A stretch of DNA of 64,000 bases, taken from positions 48,300,412 to 48,364,411 of the forward strand of contig CM055909.1 in assembly GCA_029582155.1 (NCBI GenBank), read 5' to 3'. Made by a program: the position numbers and the translations under genes. The DNA comes from Panopea generosa (Eukaryota; Mollusca; Bivalvia; Adapedonta; Hiatellidae). The notes under the pieces are model-generated. The model saw nothing but the letters and a program-made list of their open reading frames with translations, searched no databases and had not been told where the DNA came from. Below are positions 54,530 to 64,000 of this stretch, piece by piece (the first letter of the stretch is position 1; every line of letters begins with the position of its first letter).

Positions 54530-54767
54530 TGAATGGGGTTTAACGCCATTTTCAACACATTTCAGGTTATATATGGCATATCCAGTTTTACTGGTGGAGG
54601 AAGACCTCAGACTGAGTCAGACTGAGTAGAACCACCGTCCTTCCGCAAGTAACTGGAAACTTTCTCACATAAAGTTTTTGGAGCGAGCGGGACTCGAACC
54701 TACGACCATAGCGGTGAGAGGTTAGTGATCTTGAGACGGCGCCTTAGACCACTCGGCCACGGAGGAC
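54530..54767 (-). repeat. SINE family B copy, best preserved
   Basis: The minus strand reads CTCCGTGGCCGAGTGGTCTA (A-box), a CTCAAGA loop with a CAA (Leu) anticodon, a long variable arm, and the B-box TAGGTTCGAGTCC. The body continues to AATGGCGTTAAACCCCAT. Despite the tRNA-like head, the fused body marks it as a retroposon rather than a tRNA gene. Confidence 0.9.
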
Positions 54768-55670
54768 CCTATACGGTGTTCCAATGGGGCCATCGTAGAT
54801 TCGACTTTTCAACATCGTTGCTGCTACCGAATTAAATAAATATACAGTGATAGCCTTAACAGGACACTGTACACTCTAGACCCGCTTTCCGTGTTCAAAG
54901 ATGACACCAAAGCATACAGATTTAAATAAAAAACCGGCTAATTATTGCGTTAGCCTAGGAAAGTGTTTGAAATTTAATTATTTATCATAGTTGAGATTTG
55001 GTGCCAGTTGATATAACGAGTGTAAATCATAGAATTATATGATAAAATACAAAACACTCTGATATAAATTACAAAATAAAACCACATATAAATGGATTTT
55101 CAGGTGATTTCTGTATACATGCAAACTTTACTGCGTACAAAAATATTTTTTCTTTTAACGAAAAGCATATATTTGTAAAAAGTGAAATGGAATTCACACT
55201 GGAATGTTTTTTTCCATAAAACAATTGCTATGTATAAGGGGCTGTATCAATGAAAACTTAGTATATAGAAATGTACAGATGTGGGGAATCACCAAAAACG
55301 ATAAATATGTAGGTTGAAAAAGAATTAAAGAACGAGAGAACATAAAATTTGTCGTTCGGTAAATATATGTAGGTCTCACTACACAGTTGAATTTTGTTTT
55401 GTTCTATATAAAATAAGATCTAGGATTTCCATGGTAAAATCAACATAGCATTTTTAGAAGTATTTTTTTTTCATAGCAGGAATGTATCTGCACGTAAAGT
55501 TCACACTAACTGATGGGTTGGCCAGCTTTTGTTTTAATGACATTGCATTGCCACCCTTAATTTTTTTTAAATCTCACACATACATCAAACTGTTAAAATA
55601 TAAAAGTCACTTTTTTAAAAGCAGTGATGTATTATTTTACGCTATATGTTATTCTTGCTTTTGATTTACC
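54768..55670. other. Spacer, nothing recognised
   Basis: AT-rich; a 60-codon plus frame at 55482 has no recognised motif. Confidence 0.4.
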
Positions 55671-55671
55671 C

Positions 55672-55828
55672 ATCTGCAGCTAAAAAATCACAGCCTCTAT
55701 CAACCATTTTGAAAATAGTTCGAACCGAATTACATAGGACTCTTTTTTTAGCGCAAGAATTGGGTAACCGTCACTTAAAAAGCGACACAACTCTGTACGG
55801 AGACGTTATATGGGATACGAATCAATAG
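55672..55828 (+). CDS. Unassigned exon-like open frame
   Basis: After an acceptor-like TTACCCATCTGCAG, about 50 codons with balanced composition (fragments: ILKIVRTELHRTLFLAQELG, TLYGDVIWDTNQ) run to a TAG at 55826-55828. Composition is more protein-like than the surrounding AT-rich frames, but no family is recognised and no upstream partner exon was found. It may be chance. Confidence 0.2.
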
Positions 55829-56389
55829 TTATTTATCGAATGTCATATTTGCAAATATTTAAATAGAGAATACAATACTAGTCTTTAATTGGTAAAATGA
55901 AAATAAAACGCGTGCAGCTATGATTTATTGACATAATAAATAGTTCATCGGCGTCGAAAAGGTGTTTAAACGTGACGTTAATATAACGCAAAAAGCAATG
56001 ACGTCATCAATATGTGTGCTGCAGCAAGATAAACCGCCCCTGTCGATAAAGCAAGAGTTTGTCTTACGCCCGCTACAGGATGGGTGGTAAAAACCATAAT
56101 GACATGATAAAATTTTATCTAATTTTGTCTCATTTTTTTTTTACATTGTCTTATATGTGTAATGTTGATTGTCTTGGCTTAAACGAATTAATGTTTTAAA
56201 TAAAAAAAGGCAATCAATTTCTATCAAAATAAAGGTTTTCAGAACTAAAAGACATATTGTTAAAACCATCAATAATACTGTACGCGGACAATTCTCAAAA
56301 GGAATGACTAATCTTCACATTTGATTGGGATCTGTTGAACGACAAATAATATGGTGTTTGGGGATTTCCTAGGCCTAGTCAAGGACTTA
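55829..56389. other. Spacer, nothing recognised
   Basis: No exon or repeat unit noted. Confidence 0.4.
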
Positions 56390-56530
56390 TATAAGTCCTT
56401 GACCTTTATAAATCCTTGACCTAATGTAAGTTCTTGACCTATATAAGTCGTTGACCTTATGTAAGTCGTTGACCTAATGTAAGTCCTTAACCTACATGAA
56501 TCCTTGACCTAGTGGAAGTCCTTGACCTAA
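56390..56530. repeat. 18-bp minisatellite (AAGTCCTTGACCTWATRT)
   Basis: About eight units built on TAAGTCCTTGACCTAATG, with variants TATAAG / TACATGAA / GTCGTTGACC. It lies about 580 bp beyond the kinase stop codon. Confidence 0.9.
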
Positions 56531-56724
56531 TGTGTGTATTTTAGATTTGTCTTTTTTCAAACAATGTAACGGATGGTATTTAAATATTATGCTTGAAATG
56601 ACCAGAACAGGGACCAGCTGAATTCAGAGTCCGTTTTGTAGTTTGACTAGCGCTATAATATATACAGCTGTATGTAAATAAAGGTAAATAAGGGGATACA
56701 GCACTTCTGCATCATCAGTCTATA

Positions 56725-56884
56725 CTGAACGGAACAGCTAACCCGCCATCTAACATTTTGGTTTTTATTTTAACCTGACATTTTATGTATTTTCTCAAAA
56801 AGAGTCAAAGCAATTTCCTTGAAATTTGGATTTAGATAAGAAAGAACATTTAGAATAACAGCTTGGGTTAGTTGTTTCGTTAAG
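56725..56884. mobile_element. MITE family 2, copy b
   Basis: The left end CTGAACGGAACAGCTAACCC is intact; the right end GGGTTAGTTGTTTCGTTAAG is diverged. TATA flanks both ends. It abuts MITE 3 at 56888. Confidence 0.8.
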
Positions 56885-56887
56885 TAT

Positions 56888-57070
56888 ACAGTCAAACCTG
56901 TCTTAAGCAACCAGTCAAGTGAAGGAGCAAATATGGCCTTTAAAGATAGGTTGTTGCTTAATACAGGTTAATTTGCTCTGAAAGCATAGAAATGGGAAAT
57001 AGTAAATTTGGCTGCTTAAGACAAGTGGCTGCTTAATAGAGGTGACACAGCAAACACAGGTTTGACAGTA
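56888..57070. mobile_element. MITE family 3 copy d
   Basis: Starts ACAGTCAAACCTGTCTTAAG and ends ACACAGGTTTGACAGTA. This is the most complete copy of the family here. It begins only three bases after the TATA flank of MITE 2b and ends 40 bp from the kinase stop codon, so it lies in the likely 3'UTR. Confidence 0.88.
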
Positions 57071-57110
57071 AATGCTTTCACGGTGATTTTTTGGTTAATG
57101 CACGATCAAT

Positions 57111-57656
57111 TCAATGTAACGCTTCATTCAAAATTTTCAAGAGATGCACGATGCCAAAGGCAATAGTATTATCAATACATTTACTTTTAACCTCGCCATC
57201 TGACTTTTCACTAACGTGAGCGAAGTCAATTAACCGCACGTCGACTCTTGGAGTTTCTTCATTCCGTGTATTAGTTTTACACTGTTGACTAGCTGCAATG
57301 GCGCTGGCACTAACGTCTGTGTTAGCCGTATCTGATATATGGCCAATCACTTCATCGGTGCTGCACTGAACACTAGCATTTGATGCTGAGTCTGTACAAT
57401 TATTTAAAACACTATCCGGGGCACTACCTTCATAAATCAGTAATAATGAGCATGAAAAGAAATGTAAAGCGTCCTGTGAGAGGAGATACGTTTTCAATTT
57501 TTCCAGTTTAGACACGATGCCTCTAATAGCGTCTGTTCTAAGTATGATTCCGTTGTGGAAGAAATCATGAAGTTCCATTACAGCACCAGAGTTATCTAAC
57601 GCTCGTCCGAAGTATTTGTCATGAAAAACATAATTGCATCCCTTAGCTTTGTATAT
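57111..57656 (-). CDS. IP6K-like coding exon 5 with stop
   Basis: Acceptor CTTACTTTTTACAG; 181 residues ending at TGA 57111-57113. Carries KYFGRAL, FFHNG, SCSLLLIYEG, a serine/threonine-rich ~60-residue spacer, and DVRLIDFAH. Confidence 0.93.
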   Translation of the reverse strand: MYKAKGCNYVFHDKYFGRALDNSGAVMELHDFFHNGIILRTDAIRGIVSKLEKLKTYLLSQDALHFFSCSLLLIYEGSAPDSVLNNCTDSASNASVQCSTDEVIGHISDTANTDVSASAIAASQQCKTNTRNEETPRVDVRLIDFAHVSEKSDGEVKSKCIDNTIAFGIVHLLKILNEALH

Positions 57657-58796
57657 CTGTAAAAAGTAAGTGAAAAGAGTGAGTCTGTCAGCGCATGTTT
57701 TCATGTTATATTTTGATTTAAATTTAAAAAAAAAAAGTCAGATTCTTAACCAAATATGCTAATGTCTCTACCAAAGACTCTTGCGAACCGTACCGGTTCT
57801 TCAACAGGAAAAACAGGGCCCGATTTGCTCAGTCGAAGTCAGTAGAGCGTCTGACAACTAATCCAGGGATCGTGAGTTCGAGCACCCACCAGGCCACATT
57901 CACCGTGATGGTTGATATACGACATTGCGTCTTATTATCATGCGTTTTTCTCCGCTGATTCAAGTAGGACAGTTATCAGCAGTTACTTGCGGAAATTGGG
58001 TGCTCGAGTACTATTTAACCTTCCAGGATCCCAGGAAAGAGAAGTTGAATTGACCAATAGGATTGTGTCAGTAATAATGATTATATTGACAAAATCATCC
58101 ATGAAATACCTTAACATACATATTCTAAAACTATTCTATACATATCGCTTACAATAGTTTGATAATGTGACTCTGAAATTCATCCGGCGTTCCTTTATTA
58201 TTTCTGTTTAATAATGCTGCAAAAGGACGCAGACATTCTTTAGATATGGAAAGTATCTTTTTTTTATTTGCATTTTGTCAAACGACACATTGTAAAAGAG
58301 ATTTTCTTATACCTGTGCAACACACAATTAAAATGTTTATTCTATATCTACCTGTGCTCCACAAACTCTGAAGCCATATGTTGCGGACGTCGAACTCGCA
58401 CAACGGCTTTCCAGCAACTTCCGTTTCTCTACTGAGGAATCATCGCCGAATTGTCTTCTCCCCATCTTAAGGTCCATCAAACATGGCTTCTCGAAGCCGT
58501 GCACGAGGTTTTCTAAAATAATGAATCCTTGTCGTGTGTTAAGGAATATAGTGTCAGAATGACGCCACCGCTACGATACTCAAGGTCCACAAACCCACCC
58601 GTTTCAGTATCGAAGATCCATTGTCTATACCGATTCCCTGAAATTCTCCTTCTTTCTAAGGATCACCCCATTGTGGAATTCCCTTCCATGTGAGATAATG
58701 TCCTTGGATCTATAAACGAGTTCAAGTCTTAAGATTTAGAAATAAATTGGGTAGATCTATTTTGTCGTACTTTTGTTAAAGCAACCTCTTATTTTT

Positions 58797-58862
<66 letters not shown>

Positions 58863-61800
58863 GAGAGTGTGTGTGTTTACGAAACTACAACCCTTGATGT
58901 AACATTTATAATAATTTATTTTTGCACGACTGCGATGAAAAATCTGAGCTTATATGAACTGCCCTCGAGTCCGCTCCTCTTGATGCCTCTGTCGTGTCGG
59001 ACGTACCTGCATTAATAGTTACTTTGCATTATTAGTCAAGTTGTTCTGAAAGCATAGAAACACTATTATGTCTGTCCAAAGTTGCATGAATTGAATACTT
59101 CATTGAGATTTGCCATTCATTTCATTTAAGTTACGGTAGTTTTCTATAGAATATTTGATTGTGATAGATCATTAACTTTTTTGCACTGAAGTTTGCCAAA
59201 ACATTAGTTTATAATTGCAGTCTGTGATACTTTATATTTAATAAGTTGCAATACTTAATTAATTTTATGTAAAATGGTTGATAGTTATAAAATTACCTTT
59301 TACTAATATATCTAATTTTTAATTGTAATTGAGTATGTATATTTAATGTAACATGTTTATGTGTGTTTAAACGTGAATAAGTAGCAATCAACCAATCATG
59401 GGGAAATAGCAAATGTGGCTGCTTAAGGCATGTGTCTGCTTAATAGAGGTTACCGCTTACACATGTTGTTCTGTATATGTACAGGAACAATCAGTGCTAT
59501 TTTGTTTATCACATAAAGGATACGCTGTGGCTGATTATTCGCCCAGAAACCGTATCGGTTGATTTGTCTTTCTATACATTTGACGCTCCAAATTTCCAAA
59601 CCGTCTCCACTGAAGAAAAAAAACAAAACAGTATAAAGATATGTTAACTTGTCACAACACTATTATATTTTCAATAGGGCTCCATTGTAACGTTTATGTC
59701 CAAAACACAGTGAAAAAAACAAAATCTGCAGCATGTGTTTGGGCTCAAGTTCTTCACTGGTTCAAGATATGCCATTATGAAGGGGAAAAACATACCTTGA
59801 CCAGATTTCGATGCTTTTGTGATACGTATCAATTTCTGGAGTAAAAATATATCAACTATTCGCCCACGATGCTGTTCGAACCAACAATTCTGAAATGACA
59901 CAGAATTGCCCAGAAAACTGGTATCAGCATCAAATATTCAGTGTTGATTTAAAAAAATATACTGACCATTTAACACGTGATAGGAAAAATTAAATCACTG
60001 CAATGCAAATTCCTTAAAGAGTAGAAAATGAGAACTAAAGTTGTATTTCTATCTCCTCCATCAGGTCCGGAGTACTCAAGGGAGATAATAGTGCGAGTCT
60101 CATTATACTGCGAGAATACCGAAGCACATTAAGTTAAAGGAAATAGTGGGTATTCTTATTAGAAATTGACTACATAAAAGACAATGGCTTAACGTTAACT
60201 TTAAAATGCAAACCTATGCCTACACTTATAAATTATTTGAAAATATTTGGGTCTAAAAATGGACTGTACCAATCTCCTGGAAATTTCAAAAATCCCTAAA
60301 ACATACTCTTTCTGTATGAAAACTATCGCTCTAATGTTTTGCACTTCATTCGTTGGTCATTCGTGAGATATGAACTAACATACAACGAGGACAGTAAACA
60401 AAAAATAAACACTTCGGGGTGTATATACTTTTCAGTGGTACATAAAAAATCATTCACTAAACGTATACTTTGTTTGTATATAAACCACCAATGAAAAAGC
60501 AGGTAATTCTAAGCCTGTCCCACAATTCATAGCAACTGGACGCTTACTAAACTCAATCTGATCACCTCGGCCTTTATACTTTGCTATTATGCTATTAGTG
60601 TATTATACGGAGGATACGGAAATACCCGATGTTTCACGATTGTTACTAAACTATGACGTCGTTCAAGATTTTCCTGAATCAACTGACAAATTAGCGGCTA
60701 TTTAACGGACCCAATCGGGAGTGCCGGATCCGTACTACAGACTAGTCTTTCCAATGAAAAATGAGGCTTCCATCAAATGGACGAACTGGGTCAATAGGAA
60801 CCGAACTGATAGATGTATTTGATAAATTACTTTAAACTTATTTATTTGACACCGATTTTGAAACTACTCTTACAACTTAGACAAATCACACTCGTAGTCT
60901 TCCAGGGTAGAACCAGTACTAATCATGTGAGGATAAAGTGTCTTGCTCAAGGCCAACACGCAAAGCCGTGACGGAGGATCGAACCCACGACCCTCCGAGT
61001 GGGTAATAAATGTTACAATACTACCTGTCGGTGTTGATTGTCTTCTCGTTTAATATTTCATCCTTGCGCGCGGAACTGTCACTTTTTCTTCTCTTCTTGA
61101 ACGTCCTTCCATCTTCCGAGTGAAATATCGAGTCCTCTTTGACGGCGGTAAGATTGTATCTCTCTGCTAATGAATTAGTTATGGATGCAACCAGACACTT
61201 GTTCTCGTTTTGTTCGTAGCATGTTACTTCTGTTTCCCCTGTAAAACATATTTATTTGATAAATGACAATATCTTGATTCATTGTACTGCCCAGGATAAT
61301 GAATACGTTCACAGAAGTGGGACTAGATAAGTGGTTTAAGCTATATGTATGTTCGACCCATCCGTGTTCGAACTAACGAAGTTCTATTGTATTATGATCT
61401 TTTTATTCCATACCACATATTTTACATTTTGTTCAGCTTGAAAGAAGAAGGGGGCTTGTTATAGCCTACGTCAGGGCATGCATGTAGTTAAAAATGGAAA
61501 GGCCTATCTGTTCGACATCTTTAGGATAAAATGTTAACTAATAAGTAATATATTCAGTGCTCCAGATAAGCACTATTTGGGGGTATTTAAGCACTGGAAT
61601 CTCTAAGTAAAGCATTGGAATATAAAGTTAGTAGTACAATAAGCATTGAATATTGACAATTACGGTATTGAATGGTTTATTTTATAATTGCAAACTGATT
61701 ATAATGTTCATTTTAACGCTTAAAAATTGCATACTCAGTTGAAGAGTAAAATAATCATTTGAATAAAATCTTATCATGAACAATCCGTATTATAATCCTG

Positions 61801-63265
61801 TTAATAAATCGTTTTATGAACTTTTTGTTATGAAAAAATTATTTTATTTTGATGTCTACTTTATCGCTCCCCGTTCAAAAGGACTCAATCCTCGACCATG
61901 ACTATGTATGCTGTCCGTTGGCAAGGCACCTGATCCGCATTCGTTTAGCACTGGTTCTACCCGGAAAGACATCGAGCGTGATTTGTCTAAGTTTGGAAGA
62001 ATTTGTTTAACAAATGAAGTAGAAAAGGAATCAGTTTTAAAATGTCAAGAGAAAAGCAATCTTATCCGTAATAAATGAAACAAAAAATCAATGGTTTCAC
62101 TTAAAACAATCAAGAATACAACTATTTTATAGATTGTTTAAATACAATCTTTTGGAAAATAACACGTATTGTTGAAGAAAATCGCAAACGGGTTTTTGTC
62201 TGAGGTGAAACCAAAACAGAACTTACAATTTGTTTAAGTCCAACCCCGTTCATGGTGGCTATGTATGTAAACAAGAAAAGACAACTTGTTTCTATGGCCT
62301 TAAATCTGGACACCATATAAAAGGCGTTCATTAGGTGTAAACTATTTAATGGGTATTTCAGTGTGTAAACGCAGCAAAGGGTCTAGTAATTTAAAAACAC
62401 GCTTCAAAAAGCTTATCGGCGTAGCGATCAATACATAATTCGACAAAGCGGATACTAAATCCGCTCGAGTTAGTGAAAGGTTTAAGACAGAGCAGCTTAA
62501 AAGAGTTAAAACACACATGTAACTCGTTGTTATTAAAGAGGCATCACCTATAAGTCGGATATTTTAGGATTAAATATTTTACACTGATTATTTAAATACT
62601 ATCATATAAATAAAGATATTTTATGAACTTTTTTTATCAGAAACATTTGCTCTTTTCTGTTTCTGTAATGCGTGTTTTACAGTCAGAATGTGAAATGCTG
62701 GTGTTGTCAATTAAATCGCGTCCAGCTCTAAATGCTACAACAACAACTTTCCTAAATCCGATAATTCCCGAGCGACAATAACAAATAATCGGATTTCGGG
62801 TAATCAGCGAAGTACATTCCAAAACTACCCGGAATTGGTTTCACTTAATCAATCATGAATGCAATTGTTTATTGACGACCATTTTAAACACTTATTTCGA
62901 GAAAGTAACACGCGTTGTTTTAGTAAATCGCACCGATTTCTTCAAGTTACATGGGTTTCTTTCAGACTAGGTACAGTTGGATCATTTCGTGGACAAAAAA
63001 CATGTATAAGATGGGGCCTCTTTAAAGGTACTGGAGCCGGTGCTATTTAAATTTTCACAAGATTGATATAAATGTATTTACCTAAATATTTTGGTGTAAA
63101 TTCCTTTAAAGTTTCAGGTTCATTCTCATAAAACCAGACCTCCCTTGCTTGGAATGGCTTGCAAATCGTCTGCTGGTTTATCTGCAGAACGCAGGTATGG
63201 CCGCCTACTTGATGAGCGAAAGGTCGGAGTTGAACCAATACATTCTCATCTTGGTGTTCAGACAT
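57111..63265 (-). CDS. Inositol hexakisphosphate kinase-like, complete, five coding exons
   Basis: The family phosphorylates inositol hexakisphosphate to pyrophosphate forms in cytosol and nucleus. Exons 63265-63082, 61238-61025, 59609-59524, 58527-58352 and 57656-57111 all have GT/AG sites, with junction phases 1, 2, 1 and 0. They total 1206 nt (401 aa); vertebrate paralogues are about 410-440 aa. Motifs in order: PFAHQVGGHTCVL (residues 15-27), KPFQAREVWFYE (36-47), WSVKC in exon 3, FIILENL (163-169), PCLMDLKMG (176-184, the PxxxDxKxG substrate/catalytic motif), FGDD and STSATYGFRVCGAQ, FFHNG, SCSLLLIYEG (288-297, SSLLxxYxG box) and DVRLIDFAH (359-367, metal-binding IDF). The N-terminal HQVGGH and STSxxxGxRVCG favour IP6K over IPMK or IP3K. 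The linker between exon 2 and exon 3 is short and basic, compared with the larger vertebrate insert. The exact paralogue is not assigned. Confidence 0.93.
57815..58060 (+). repeat. SINE family A copy in IP6K-like intron 4
   Basis: GGGCCCGATTTGCTCAGTCG starts the head, GTGAGTTCGAGCACCC is the B-box region, and the body CTGATTCAAGTAGGACAGTT follows, ending near CCCAGGAAAGAGAAG. Confidence 0.8.
58352..58527 (-). CDS. IP6K-like coding exon 4 (catalytic PxxxDxKxG)
   Basis: Acceptor AACACACGACAAG (weak pyrimidine tract, but phase-correct); donor GCACAG|GTAGAT. Carries FIILENL, PCLMDLKMG, FGDD and STSATYGFRVCGAQ. Confidence 0.92.
58565..58795 (+). mobile_element. LINE reverse-transcriptase C-terminal remnant
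   Basis: The plus-strand frame reads SIVYTDSLKFSFFLRITPLW followed by NSLPCEIMSLDL, typical of the end of a non-LTR retrotransposon RT protein, then decays. It is antisense to the kinase gene, about 40 bp from exon 4's acceptor. Confidence 0.75.
58798..58877. repeat. (GA)n microsatellite
   Basis: Long GA run with a few AAGA interruptions and a short GT tail, directly after the LINE remnant. Confidence 0.95.
59399..59472. mobile_element. MITE family 3, right-end fragment
   Basis: GGGGAAATAGCAAATGTGGC, GCTTAATAGAGGTTACCGCT, TACACATGTTGTTCTGTA: the right third of the family only. It lies within 55 bp of kinase exon 3. Confidence 0.75.
59524..59609 (-). CDS. IP6K-like coding exon 3 (86 nt)
   Basis: Acceptor TTTTTTTTCTTCAG; donor CACAGC|GTATCC. 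Encodes LEIWSVKCIERQINRYG, equivalent to the family segment preceding FILLENL. Identified only by requiring phase 2 in and phase 1 out. Confidence 0.85.
59650..60110. repeat. Dispersed repeat F, copy b
   Basis: Matches 37890-38355 in order and orientation, ending at GGTCCGGAGTACTCAAG. Lies in IP6K-like intron 2. Confidence 0.8.
60868..61005 (-). repeat. SINE family C copy, minus
   Basis: The minus strand has the B-box GTGGGTTCGATCC, a GAGCAAGACACTTTATCC linker and the tail TACTGGTTCTACCCTGGAAG. It ends about 20 bp from the donor of kinase exon 2. Confidence 0.8.
61025..61238 (-). CDS. IP6K-like coding exon 2
   Basis: Acceptor ATGTTTTACAG; donor CCGACAG|GTAGTA. It continues KYLG-ETEVTCYEQ, aligning with the family beta-strand before the lysine-rich linker, and includes a basic KKRRKSDSS stretch (possible nuclear localisation signal). 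Confidence 0.88.
61239..63081. other. IP6K-like intron 1
   Basis: A family C SINE tail in plus orientation is at about 61875-62000 (CACTGGTTCTACCCGGAAAG then CATCGAGCGTGATTTG). The remainder shows no exon-like conserved frame; the 63-codon frame at 62859 lacks motifs. Confidence 0.5.
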
Positions 63266-63330
63266 CACGTGAAAGGTGCTTAGGGTCGCTTGTGTCTCTT
63301 GTGTCTCCAAGCGGCGGGTTAATGTTGTGT
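63082..63330 (-). CDS. IP6K-like coding exon 1 (acceptor to donor)
   Basis: Acceptor TTTGTATTCCAG at 63331-63342; donor TATTTAG|GTAAAT. The chosen ATG (63265, MSEHQDEN) precedes the conserved HQVGGH by about 18 residues. The frame is also open from the acceptor, so the protein could extend upstream through another exon. Confidence 0.9.
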
Positions 63331-63379
63331 CTGGAATACAAAAATATAAAAATGAAATAAGCGTTATATTAAACATAAA

Positions 63380-63623
63380 CTGAACGGAATAGCTAACCCG
63401 GCATCTGACAATTTATATACCTGACCTTTTATGTATTTTATATTTTCTCAAAAAATATTAATGCAATTTTCTTGAAAATTTGACATCAACAAGGAAATAC
63501 ATTTAGTCTATGTAAATTGTCATTTAATGTCGCATTACCCATGTACATATTTTAGTAACGCTACACAATATTTTGACGAAAATATTGCAAATACAAAAGT
63601 GGCAGGTTAGCTGTTACGTTCAG
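63380..63623. mobile_element. MITE family 2, copy c
   Basis: Left CTGAACGGAATAGCTAACCC, right GGTTAGCTGTTACGTTCAG, inverted. Located 50 bp upstream (minus sense) of the acceptor of kinase exon 1, so it sits in an intron near the splice site. Confidence 0.85.
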
Positions 63624-63875
63624 TATAGATTACTTTGTGTCAAAACAGTCTCTAATCGTTAATAGCGAAATGCATTCGTTTTCAATTTAAATATTCAGTA
63701 TAAAATCATATTTTAAGTTAATAAGATGTTTGTGGTTCGTCTTTCGACATTCAAATGTAATGTGCCGTAATCTTAATAGCCTCCGGTACTGAAGAGTTAC
63801 ACACGTGGATATTAAAATACGAAACCGGAATATCAAACTAACTTCTCACTGTTTAAATTCAAGTTCTGCATTACC

Positions 63876-63964
63876 TGTATCCAGTATATGGAGTTCTGCA
63901 AGCTTGTAATATTGTCTGTAACTAGTATCTACCCATGCAGCAATAGTCTTTGTTGTTTTAGTTT
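63876..63964 (-). other. Possible upstream exon of the IP6K-like gene
   Basis: On the minus strand a donor CTGGATACAG|GTAATG follows an open frame (fragments: AAWVDTSYRQYYKLAELHIL). It ends in phase 1, matching the phase needed by the acceptor at 63331. The left boundary is not resolved and a chance open frame of this length is quite likely. It could equally be a 5'UTR exon. Confidence 0.3.
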
Positions 63965-64000
63965 TATTTTAAATACCTATTTGTAAGTTAATTTTTAAAT

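Noticed and set aside
54690-54767. tRNA-Leu gene
   Set aside because: Good internal boxes, but the sequence runs directly into a SINE body seen in three other places, so it is a retroposon head.

Overview
This window is animal nuclear DNA: intron-containing genes with GT/AG splice sites, AT-rich intergenic sequence, and dense transposon and satellite content. The repeats suggest an invertebrate, most probably a bivalve mollusc. They include several families of tRNA-headed SINEs, many short TIR elements (MITEs), a GIY-YIG Penelope-like element, and the dispersed repeat whose ends read GCTCACCTG / CAGGTGAGC that I associate with mollusc genomes. Species cannot be fixed from sequence alone.

Four host genes can be supported. 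(1) Minus strand, 3435-5153: one large exon of a protein with C2H2 zinc fingers and four AT-hooks; it continues past a splice donor in the middle of its fifth finger. (2) Plus strand, 18824-22827: a two-exon, 461-aa secreted yellow/major-royal-jelly family protein with a signal peptide and a hydrophobic C-terminus. (3) Minus strand, 35188-28616: a complete five-exon LSM12 gene (199 aa) rebuilt from splice sites and phases. (4) Minus strand, 63265-57111: a complete five-exon inositol hexakisphosphate kinase-like gene (401 aa), also rebuilt by hand; every junction keeps phase and family motifs run across the joins.

Layout: 0-5.2 kb zinc-finger gene with SINEs; 5.3-9.2 kb degenerate ~165-200 bp array, a MITE and a 5'-truncated jockey-like LINE; 9.8-17.2 kb minisatellite, MITEs and microsatellites; 17.2-23.8 kb yellow gene, with a 47-bp minisatellite in its intron and an ~80-bp array just 3' of it; 24-27.7 kb SINEs, a CTCACCTG-ended element and a 25-bp array; 28.6-35.2 kb LSM12; 36.3-43 kb trinucleotide array, a foldback element with 120-bp arms and a ~150-bp satellite; 43.4-46.8 kb a 650-bp ATC array followed by a decayed Penelope-like retroelement; 47-56.5 kb gene-poor, with SINEs and MITEs; 57.1-63.9 kb the inositol kinase gene, its introns loaded with repeats.

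The genes do not form a pathway: the kinase would make pyrophosphorylated inositols, LSM12 is an RNA-binding adaptor, the AT-hook/zinc-finger protein is a likely chromatin or DNA binder, and the yellow protein is extracellular. The repeat landscape is the more unusual part. Six inverted-repeat families can be defined within this one window, three of them with intact multi-copy support. There are also nested insertions, a perfect 24-bp hairpin, and a 71-bp direct duplication that breaks the Penelope reading frame.
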